Part shown: positions 1 to 4,431 of the stretch, piece by piece
Layout: each line of letters starts with the position of its first letter
Position numbering within the stretch: position 1 is the first letter of the stretch
Origin: Nitrospirota bacterium
GTDB taxonomy: Bacteria; Nitrospirota; Thermodesulfovibrionia; Thermodesulfovibrionales; Magnetobacteriaceae
Reading direction: 5' to 3'
Assembly: GCA_015232165.1 (NCBI GenBank)
Contig: JADGAE010000129.1
Coordinates: 1-5,840 of the forward strand
DNA length: 5,840 nt
Position numbers and translations under genes: made by a program
Notes under the pieces: generated by a model
The model's database searches: none
Seen by the model: the letters and a program-made list of their open reading frames with translations, nothing else
Told to the model about the DNA's origin: nothing

Positions 1-1
1 G

Positions 2-280
2 GTTTTCGCTCAACATTGGTTCGGTGCCGGAGTTTACCATTACCGCTATGTGCGTATCAGGCAGCCTGTCCCTGATGACCCTGTACAAGGGCGTCGTCAA
101 CAGAACATCACCGATGTGTCGCAGCTTTATGACAAGAAGCCTGTTCATTACTATAAGTACCTGCCCATAATTAAACTATATACGAAAAAAGAAAGAAAGG
201 GGCGGCTCCGCTCGCACAGCGACGTTACCGCGCCCCCTCCAGAACCCCCCGCAAGGGGGTCAGCCCCCTTGACCCAGTAA
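2..280 (+). CDS. C-terminal fragment of an unrecognised protein with a repeat-encoded tail
   Basis: The frame is open from base 2 to the TAA at 278-280 and its start lies outside the window. The first ~62 residues (around WFGAGVYHYRYVRIRQPVP and later YDKKPVHYYKYLPIIKLY) look like real folded protein, rich in Tyr, Val and Arg with no low complexity. I do not recognise the family. From about base 185 the frame enters repeat copy R1, so the last ~30 residues (KERKGRLRSHSD, then Pro/Ala/Arg-rich, ending APLTQ) are encoded by the repeat, which also sets the stop position. The natural C-terminus was probably near KLYTKK. Neighbouring glycosyltransferase and deacetylase genes make a surface-polysaccharide role possible, but that is only context. 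A GTG at 50 is an internal codon and no start is supported in the window. I am fairly sure it is coding and have no view on function. Confidence 0.6.
   Translation, partial: VFAQHWFGAGVYHYRYVRIRQPVPDDPVQGRRQQNITDVSQLYDKKPVHYYKYLPIIKLYTKKERKGRLRSHSDVTAPPPEPPARGSAPLTQ
191..276 (+). repeat. GC-rich double-hairpin repeat, copy R1 (variant with ~20-bp insert)
   Basis: This copy has the family layout: a purine lead-in (GAAAGAAA), GGGGCGGCTCCGC, a C-rich arm, then CCCCCCGCAAGGGGG and the palindrome arm AAGGGGG-TCAG-CCCCCTT, ending TTGACCC. Unlike R2, R3 and R4, its first hairpin is interrupted by about 20 extra bases (around 212-232) that contain their own small stem, CGCT-CGCAC-AGCG. It overlaps the 3' end of the 2-280 reading frame in the sense direction. 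Read from the minus strand it would also lie at the end of a transcript from the promoter at 400-428, where its hairpins could stop transcription. Confidence 0.85.
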
Positions 281-310
281 AGGGCTGGTTTGATATGAAC
301 AGTGTATCTT

Positions 311-339
311 AATTTTACCATGCTTCTTTGAGAGGATAC
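311..339. repeat. 29-bp direct repeat, copy 1 (downstream of R1)
   Basis: This begins AATTTTACCATGCTT and ends GAGAGGATAC. It matches 756-784 at 27 of 29 positions (C/T and G/A differences). Both copies lie a short distance past the TTGACCC end of a GC-rich repeat in the same orientation, but at different distances (34 and 8 bp). On the minus strand it encodes Y-P-L-K-E-A-W-stop in one frame, the end of the tiny ORF at 315-374. Confidence 0.8.
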
Positions 340-374
340 TCATAATCTTTATCCAACTTCGAGCAGAGATGCAC
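315..374 (-). CDS. Possible 19-residue small protein or leader peptide
   Basis: A GTG at 374 opens a 19-codon frame ending with TAA at 315-317; its product ends DKDYEYPLKEAW. I do not recognise it. Three things support it. An in-frame TAA sits immediately before the GTG. A GGAGG ribosome binding site (382-386) lies 7 bases upstream. A strong sigma70-type promoter (400-428) would start the mRNA about 20 bases before the GTG. The last seven residues recur, as YPLKKAW-stop, in the second copy of the 29-bp motif at 760-798, which has no ribosome binding site. The predicted transcript starts with CCUC-UGAUG-GAGG, a short hairpin that would cover the ribosome binding site. It could instead be a non-coding RNA or the stub of a decayed gene. 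The transcript would run into R1, antisense to the end of the 2-280 gene. Confidence 0.35.
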   Translation of the reverse strand: MHLCSKLDKDYEYPLKEAW

Positions 375-399
375 TTAGACGCCTCCATCAGAGGGATTT

Positions 400-428
400 A
401 GTATATCATGGCATTTCATCGTTGTCAA
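400..428 (-). promoter_or_regulatory. Strong sigma70-type promoter reading left
   Basis: On the minus strand a perfect TTGACA (423-428) is followed by a 17-bp spacer and TATACT (400-405), preceded by TG in the extended -10 position. This is the best complete -35/-10 pair in the window. Transcription would start near 393-394 and run left through the tiny ORF at 315-374 and into R1. No larger gene lies in that direction on this strand inside the window. Confidence 0.7.
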
Positions 429-455
429 GTTTTTTGCAACTTGTCCATTTTTTAC

Positions 456-485
456 TTGACAATAAAAGCAATGGTGTGTTAGAAC
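456..485 (+). promoter_or_regulatory. Possible divergent promoter reading right
   Basis: A perfect TTGACA (456-461), 18-bp spacer and TAGAAC (480-485, four of six consensus bases), with TG in the extended position (477-478). The TTGACA is one arm of the inverted repeat whose other arm is the -35 box of the leftward promoter. A transcript would start near 492 and cover the nested stem-loop at 528-567, probably ending at R2. The -10 is weak, so this is tentative. Confidence 0.25.
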
Positions 486-527
486 AACAGGGGGTTTTTT
501 ACATTTTATAAGGTTGCAAGTTGAGGT

Positions 528-567
528 CTGACTAACAATACAGCGGAAACGCCCGCTAAGGGGTCAG
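528..567. other. Nested stem-loop of unknown role
   Basis: CTGAC (528-532) pairs with GTCAG (563-567), and inside it AGCGG (542-546) pairs with CCGCT (553-557) around a 6-base loop. It matches no riboswitch or structured RNA that I recognise. It would lie in a transcript from the possible promoter at 456-485. Confidence 0.3.
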
Positions 568-683
568 GGATAGGTATGTTATATAACTGTTTTCCCTTAA
601 ATGTGTATACAGGAGGCACGATAGACCGACGGTAAAAATGTATCTTCTTTATATTTCATGGTAACTATACTTTAAGGCAAGAT

Positions 684-747
684 AAAGAAAGGGGCGGCTC
701 CGCCCCCCTTCAGAACCCCCTGCAAGGGGACCAGTCCCCTTGACCCC
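684..747 (+). repeat. GC-rich double-hairpin repeat, copy R2
   Basis: Purine lead-in AAAGAAA, first hairpin AAGGGGCGG-CT-CCGCCCCCCTT, then CCCCCTGCAAGGGG and the second hairpin AAGGGGAC-CA-GTCCCCTT, ending TTGACCCC. The 26 bases 722-747 are identical to the reverse complement of 1857-1882 in R3. R2 and R3 are inverted relative to each other and bracket the HrgA-like gene. Confidence 0.9.
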
Positions 748-755
748 TTTAAAAG

Positions 756-784
756 AATTTTACCATGCTTTTTTAAGAGGATAC
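756..784. repeat. 29-bp direct repeat, copy 2 (downstream of R2)
   Basis: Differs from 311-339 at two positions. On the minus strand the same frame reads Y-P-L-K-K-A-W-stop. The possible start upstream (ATG at 798) would give only 12 residues and has no ribosome binding site, so I treat this as a gene remnant or a repeat extension rather than a gene. Confidence 0.75.
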
Positions 785-823
785 GTAAAAACTGTCATAT
801 GGACTAAGTTTTTTTATATAAAA

Positions 824-832
824 TGGTATAAT
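824..832 (+). promoter_or_regulatory. Extended -10 promoter of the HrgA-like gene, with short leader
   Basis: TGGTATAAT, with TATAAT at 827-832. I see no convincing -35 box 16-18 bp upstream. Transcription would start near 839-841, leaving a leader of only ~10 bases that carries GGAG (841-844), 5 bases before the ATG at 850. The same 9-mer precedes two other genes in this window. Confidence 0.65.
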
Positions 833-849
833 AAAAAGATGGAGCATGG

Positions 850-1779
850 ATGGACAAGTTGACATTTTTGGAGTTGGCAAAACGTATCCTGACAGAAGAA
901 AAAAAACCTTTATCTTCAAGTGAAATATGGGATATTGCCGTTAGAAACGGCTATAATAATCTTGTTGCAACTAAAGGAAAGACTCCAGTGGCGACATTGA
1001 GTGTACGTCTTTATTGTGATATAAGGGACAATAAGGACAGCCATTTTAGCAAAGTAGGGACAATGCCTAGGCGTTTTCAAATAAAGAACCTACCAATTAA
1101 CAATGAGCCAATATCAACAGGGCAGGCTCAAGATAAAAGAGTAATACAGAAAAAAATGGAGGGCTACAAAGAAATAGACATTCATCCTTTTTTGACATAT
1201 TATGTATATACTCGTCTTGAAATATATACAAAAACTATTAACCATATAACCTCTAAGAAGAAGGACTTCGGAGAATGGGTACACCCCGACATGGTTGGCT
1301 GCTATTACCCTATTGAAAACTGGCAAGACGATGTTGTTGATTTTAGTGTGTCAATTGGAAATATGCCAATAAAGCTGTTTTCTTTTGAAATTAAGAGAGA
1401 ACTTACATTTGGGAATTTAAGGGAGTCTTTCTTTCAATCTGTATCCAACTCATCATGGGCACACGAAGGATACTTAGTAGCAGTTGAAATAAGCCAAGAA
1501 GATGACTTCACAAAGGAACTCAAAAGGCTTTCTTCTTCTTTTGGTATTGGTGTTATCAGAATAGACATCAAAGACCCTGACTCATCAGAAACACTGTTTC
1601 CTGCAAAAACAAAGGAAAATCTTGATTGGGAGACAATAAACAAACTGGCGACGATGAACCCTGATTTTAGCTCCTTTATATCAAGGGTAAACAACGTAGT
1701 AAAGACCAGAAAGATAGAAAAAGTACTATATGATAAGGTTTTTAGCCCGGAAGCTTTGATAAGCACCAACAAAGAGTAA
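850..1779 (+). CDS. HrgA-like protein: HARE-HTH domain plus PD-(D/E)XK nuclease-like domain
   Basis: This 309-residue protein starts with a HARE-HTH winged-helix domain (residues ~3-80: LTFLELAKRILTEEKKPLS, EIWDIAVRNGY, then TPVATLSVRLYCDIRD). That domain is known from restriction-linked and chromatin proteins and is thought to read DNA modification. The C-terminal part looks like an Mrr/PD-(D/E)XK nuclease fold: acidic residue E142, then P146-D147 in a HPDMVG motif, E180-x-K182 in FEIKRE, Q196 in FFQSV, and a late GIGVIRI strand (~232-238). The order matches the HrgA/COG2958 family; hrgA replaces a restriction endonuclease gene in some Helicobacter pylori. A role in defence or cleavage of modified DNA is inference. 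The start is fixed by GGAG at 841-844 and an in-frame stop at 832-834. The gene is visibly more AT-rich than the glycosyltransferases, has no methyltransferase partner in the window, and lies between inverted repeats R2 and R3, which suggests lateral acquisition. Confidence 0.85.
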   Translation: MDKLTFLELAKRILTEEKKPLSSSEIWDIAVRNGYNNLVATKGKTPVATLSVRLYCDIRDNKDSHFSKVGTMPRRFQIKNLPINNEPISTGQAQDKRVIQKKMEGYKEIDIHPFLTYYVYTRLEIYTKTINHITSKKKDFGEWVHPDMVGCYYPIENWQDDVVDFSVSIGNMPIKLFSFEIKRELTFGNLRESFFQSVSNSSWAHEGYLVAVEISQEDDFTKELKRLSSSFGIGVIRIDIKDPDSSETLFPAKTKENLDWETINKLATMNPDFSSFISRVNNVVKTRKIEKVLYDKVFSPEALISTNKE

Positions 1780-1850
1780 TTTGTGCTTTCTCTTCAGGCC
1801 CACAATACAGAAATACCTGGACAGAAATACTTATAACTTTTAGAATTAAG
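1780..1850. other. Convergent spacer with a 10-bp tandem direct repeat
   Basis: This stretch separates the HrgA-like gene from R3 and the convergent glycosyltransferase. It contains ACAGAAATAC twice (1807-1816 and 1821-1830) at a 14-bp period. I see no good U-tailed terminator. The R3 hairpins just beyond are the likeliest place for transcription from both sides to stop. Confidence 0.5.
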
Positions 1851-1920
1851 CAAGATGGGGTCAAGGGGACTGGTCCCCTTGCGGGGGAGGTCAAGGAGGG
1901 GGCGGAGCCGCCCTCCTTGT
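1851..1920 (-). repeat. GC-rich double-hairpin repeat, copy R3, between convergent genes
   Basis: Read on the minus strand it matches R4 (4146-4215) at 66 of 70 positions. It has the first hairpin GGAGGGCGG-CT-CCGCCCCCTCC and the second hairpin AAGGGGAC-CA-GTCCCCTT, ending CCCCATCTTG. Two of the four differences from R4 are a matched A-T to G-C change in the second stem. R3 overlaps the 3' end of the 1891-3033 gene, supplying its stop codon, and could act as a two-way terminator between that gene and the HrgA-like gene. Confidence 0.9.
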
Positions 1921-3033
1921 TTCTCTCTTGTGAGCTTGGATGAGGCTGAGGAAGGTTGCCGCGGCCTGCGAGATGGGATAGGCCGCGGCCTTTTCGGCGG
2001 CATTGAGGGAGTAGACATCGCGGTTGTCCGCGATCTGCCTGATCTTGTCTGCCAGCTCCTGGGCATCCTGAGCGTTGTCCAGGAGCAGACCATCCCTGCC
2101 ATGCTGTATTATTTCGGCAGCACCGTTGTTTTTGGTTGTGACCGGGGCAGCGCCACAGGCCATTGCCTCAAGCGTGGCGTTGCTGAAGGGGTCGTACAAC
2201 GTGGGCAGGACAAAGACGTCGGCGGCAACATAAAGCCTCTCTATACCCGTTTGCGGTCCGGCAAAGACAACACGGTCTGTCACACCCAACTCCCTTGCCT
2301 GCTTCCTGTACTTCAAGGTGCCTCCAGCCCCCGCAACAATCAGCCTGAACTGCCCCCCAAGGTACACAAGGGCCGAAATGGCAACAGCCAACCCTTTCCT
2401 CTCAAACCCCGACCCCACAAACAACAAAAGCCGACAATCCGCCGGTATGCCAAACTCCGTCCTCACCTGCTCCGACCACAATGACCTGTTGACAGGCCGC
2501 TTGAACCGCTCCAGGTCAACCCCGTTGTACAACACGACGATCCTGTCGTCGTCTATGCCGTAGTGCTCCATGATCTGCTCCTTGACCATCCGTGAGTTGG
2601 CAACAATAAGCGGAGTTGTTTGAAAACACTGACGCTCAATGGACAGCAGCGCCTTGTGCATGGGGTTAAGGGCAAAGGAGAGCCTCCTAAGCCTGCCCAC
2701 GCCCTCTCCCCTGAGAATCAGCCACTGCTTGTGACAGCCATCACCCGCACGGTAGATGTCCTGACAGGTGGTGCGCTCAAAGCTTACCGTGCAGTCGCAG
2801 TTGAGCATATCTGCCGCGTGCGTGGCGTTGTGGTTGAAACTTAACGCCGACGTCAGGGAGTTGAGGTTGATAGTGTCTATCTTATGACAGTGAATGTCCG
2901 TGCAGTCCGTCCAGTTGGTTGACAGGACGTGGATGTCGTTGCCGGAGGTCTTTAGCTGCCGTATGAGCGAGTTCAGGTAGTTCTCCGCCCCTCCGTAGGG
3001 GTTAAAGGTCTTTCTGATAAATGCTATCTTCAT
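1891..3033 (-). CDS. WaaG-like GT4 glycosyltransferase
   Basis: This 380-residue GT-B enzyme probably transfers a sugar from a nucleotide donor to an LPS-core or similar lipid-linked acceptor at the cytoplasmic face of the inner membrane. The N-terminal Rossmann half has NPYGGAENYL (residues 11-20) and YRAGDGCH (94-101), a segment I associate with WaaG relatives. The C-terminal half has VLYNGVDLERF (167-177), LLFVGSGFERKG (203-214), and the donor-site motif DPFSNATLE (281-289), in which Asp replaces the first Glu of the usual E-x7-E. The ATG at 3033 lies inside the end of the upstream glycosyltransferase (32-bp overlap, different frame), which suggests translational coupling; a weak GGGA sits upstream. 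The last ~10 residues (ETRRAAPPPP) and the TGA come from repeat R3, so the ancestral end was near LIQAHKR. The family is clear; the exact sugar and acceptor are not. Confidence 0.9.
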   Translation of the reverse strand: MKIAFIRKTFNPYGGAENYLNSLIRQLKTSGNDIHVLSTNWTDCTDIHCHKIDTINLNSLTSALSFNHNATHAADMLNCDCTVSFERTTCQDIYRAGDGCHKQWLILRGEGVGRLRRLSFALNPMHKALLSIERQCFQTTPLIVANSRMVKEQIMEHYGIDDDRIVVLYNGVDLERFKRPVNRSLWSEQVRTEFGIPADCRLLLFVGSGFERKGLAVAISALVYLGGQFRLIVAGAGGTLKYRKQARELGVTDRVVFAGPQTGIERLYVAADVFVLPTLYDPFSNATLEAMACGAAPVTTKNNGAAEIIQHGRDGLLLDNAQDAQELADKIRQIADNRDVYSLNAAEKAAAYPISQAAATFLSLIQAHKRETRRAAPPPP

Positions 3034-4132
3034 TTTGATTTCCCGTCTTTCTCTGTAACAGTGTCATATATAGGCGTTCTATTTTAGTGACCATGGCCTC
3101 AAGGCAGTGGTCTTCCAGGACGAAGGTCCTTGCGTTTTTAGTAAGAGCCTTTGCCAGAGCAGGGTCTTTGATAAGCCGTATTATCTGCGCTGCAAGGGCC
3201 TCATGGTCACCGGAGTCAACCAACAGACCGGTCTTTTCATGGGCAACGATCTCCGGCACCCCCCCAACCCTCGTGGCAACCACAGGCACCCCCACCGCCA
3301 TTGCCTGGAGGACACTCTGCGGCACCCCCTCGGAAAACGAACTCAACACACACACGTCACTAAAGGAGTATATTGCGGCAACATCATCGAGAAACCCCGT
3401 GAATATAACGGACTCTGATATCCCGAGGGTCTTGGCAACGTTCTCCAGCCTGTTTCGCCCCGGGCCATCCCCCACCAATATACACCTGACATTGGGTATT
3501 ACCTCCAGCACCTTTTTAAAGGCCTGGAGCGTTACCTCCTGCCCCTTGACCGTCCTGAGTATGCCGACGTTAACGATTACGACGGTGTCGGCGTCAATGC
3601 CGTACTCAGACCTGCCATGCGACTGTCGTGGTGTGGCAAAGAACCCCTCATCAACCCCGGTTGGGATACTGACCACCCTGTCCTGTGGAAACCCGCAGTT
3701 TCTAACAAGGTTGGCTCTCATGTTCTTCCCGCAGGTGATGTAGGTATCCGGCAGGTAGTGGATGAAGTTGACTAGGCTTCTCTTTAGGCTTATGTTAAGG
3801 TGTCTGGTGCGTACCAGGACGGGGGTCTTTGCCATCTTTGCTGCGATCCCGCCGATCCAGGAGTCCTTGCCGCTGTGGGTGTTTACCACGTCAAATTGTT
3901 GCCGCCTTATATACCTGAAGAGCTTCCATATGCTTATAATGTCATAGTTTGACCTCAGCGGTAATGTGTAGGTGTCGATGCCCTTTTTCTGTGCCTCGTC
4001 CCTGATCCTTGCCTGGACCCTGCAGACGATACAGGTGTAGTGTCCGCGCTGCACAAGGGCATGTGCCTCGGCCAGCACCCGCCTCTCCTGGCCACCAAAG
4101 CCATCCGACCACTCAGTATGCAAAATACGCAT
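3002..4132 (-). CDS. GT4 glycosyltransferase
   Basis: A 376-residue GT-B glycosyltransferase for surface polysaccharide. The N-terminal motif HTEWSDGFGGQE (residues 5-16) is the glycine-rich loop, followed by NTHSGKDSWIGG (84-95), RTRHLN (108-113) and PTGVD (157-161). The C-terminal donor domain has VGILRTVKGQ (189-198), LVGDGPGR (219-226), the SEGVPQSVLQAM region and the VGGVPEI loop (289-295). In the E-x7-E motif the second Glu is Gln (E268...Q276); I recall this variant in related active enzymes, so it need not mean loss of activity. The ATG at 4132 fits the family N-terminus exactly, but no Shine-Dalgarno sequence precedes it: the upstream bases on the coding strand are a pyrimidine run followed by R4. 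Its 3' end overlaps the WaaG-like gene, so the two probably share an mRNA. Sugar specificity cannot be told from the sequence. Confidence 0.9.
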   Translation of the reverse strand: MRILHTEWSDGFGGQERRVLAEAHALVQRGHYTCIVCRVQARIRDEAQKKGIDTYTLPLRSNYDIISIWKLFRYIRRQQFDVVNTHSGKDSWIGGIAAKMAKTPVLVRTRHLNISLKRSLVNFIHYLPDTYITCGKNMRANLVRNCGFPQDRVVSIPTGVDEGFFATPRQSHGRSEYGIDADTVVIVNVGILRTVKGQEVTLQAFKKVLEVIPNVRCILVGDGPGRNRLENVAKTLGISESVIFTGFLDDVAAIYSFSDVCVLSSFSEGVPQSVLQAMAVGVPVVATRVGGVPEIVAHEKTGLLVDSGDHEALAAQIIRLIKDPALAKALTKNARTFVLEDHCLEAMVTKIERLYMTLLQRKTGNQNEDSIYQKDL

Positions 4133-4145
4133 CTAAGAAAAAAAG

Positions 4146-4215
4146 ACAAGGAGGGCGGCTCCGCCCCCTCCTTGACCTCCCCTGCAAGGGGGCCGGCCCC
4201 CTTGACCCCATCTTG
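4146..4215 (+). repeat. GC-rich double-hairpin repeat, copy R4
   Basis: First hairpin GGAGGGCGG-CT-CCGCCCCCTCC, then a second hairpin whose arms form the perfect 18-bp palindrome AAGGGGGCCGGCCCCCTT, ending TTGACCCCATCTTG. It begins only 13 bp before the glycosyltransferase start at 4132 and is antisense to that gene. A minus-strand mRNA for that gene starting further upstream would carry these hairpins in its leader. Confidence 0.9.
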
Positions 4216-4293
4216 TGCAGGGTTGAAATTGAGTTGTGGTGTAATACTTTACTTGACATGCAGTGGATGTTTAGCAAATAACGTGTTTCGCTG

Positions 4294-4302
4294 CTTATAA
4301 CA
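4294..4302 (-). promoter_or_regulatory. Possible extended -10 promoter for the glycosyltransferase pair
   Basis: The minus strand reads TG-T-TATAAG (TATAAG at 4294-4299), five of six -10 bases with the extended TG, but with no clear -35 box. A start near 4287 would give a ~155-base leader that includes R4 in reverse. It is weaker than the TGGTATAAT promoters elsewhere in the window; read-through from the deacetylase gene is an alternative. Confidence 0.25.
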
Positions 4303-4431
4303 TTCATAAAAATCCACAAACACCACCCTTTAAGAAAATCTTCATAAAAAATTATCATTACTTATTTTACATAAGTTTTAACTTTACTGCAATCAACAGG
4401 GGGCAGTGCTATAGGTAGCGCCAAACTCCGT

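Larger units (their letters stand above)
281..849. other. 569-bp spacer without a large gene
   Basis: No frame of useful length is open here. The spacer holds, left to right: a 29-bp motif (311-339) repeated at 756-784; a tiny minus-strand ORF (315-374); a strong minus-strand promoter (400-428); an 8-bp inverted repeat TTGTCAAG/CTTGACAA (422-429 and 455-462) that places two TTGACA boxes facing outwards; a nested stem-loop (528-567); repeat copy R2 (684-747); and the promoter of the 850 gene. It is AT-rich apart from R2. It may be the remains of decayed accessory genes. Confidence 0.7.
4133..4431. other. 299-bp spacer between deacetylase and glycosyltransferases
   Basis: The left end is repeat R4. 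The rest (4216-4431) is AT-rich with no coding frame that looks real. It holds a possible weak promoter for the glycosyltransferase pair (4294-4302) and a weak AT stem, CTTAT-TTTAC-ATAAG (4361-4375). I found no clear terminator for the deacetylase gene that ends at 4432. Confidence 0.5.

Noticed and set aside
408..482. 24-codon plus-strand ORF starting at ATG 408
   Set aside because: It overlaps the strong leftward promoter, has only a loose AGAGGG upstream, and its product shows no recognisable features.
611..661. AGGAGG at 611-616 as a ribosome binding site
   Set aside because: The nearest ATG (638) is too far away and opens only 8 codons; no alternative start lies at the right spacing.
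1434..1772. 112-codon minus-strand frame inside the HrgA-like gene
   Set aside because: It is an antisense shadow. The plus-strand frame has recognisable domains, a promoter and a ribosome binding site.
1855..2484. 209-codon plus-strand frame opposite the WaaG-like gene
   Set aside because: It is the antisense shadow of a clear GT4 gene, begins in repeat R3 and has no protein-like pattern.
3087..3743. 218-codon plus-strand frame opposite the second glycosyltransferase
   Set aside because: It is antisense to strongly conserved GT4 motifs. Its composition is Ser/Thr/Pro-rich, as expected of a shadow frame, and it has no ribosome binding site or promoter.
191..4215. The repeats as a CRISPR array or insertion-sequence ends
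   Set aside because: Copies are hundreds to thousands of bases apart in both orientations, with no regular spacers, no target-site duplications that I can see, and no transposase gene in the window.
4237..4245. TGGTGTAAT as a fourth copy of the shared promoter motif
   Set aside because: One mismatch falls in the -10 core, and it points at no gene.
4253..4281. TTGACA at 4253-4258 as a plus-strand promoter
   Set aside because: No acceptable -10 follows at 16-18 bp, and there is no plus-strand gene downstream.
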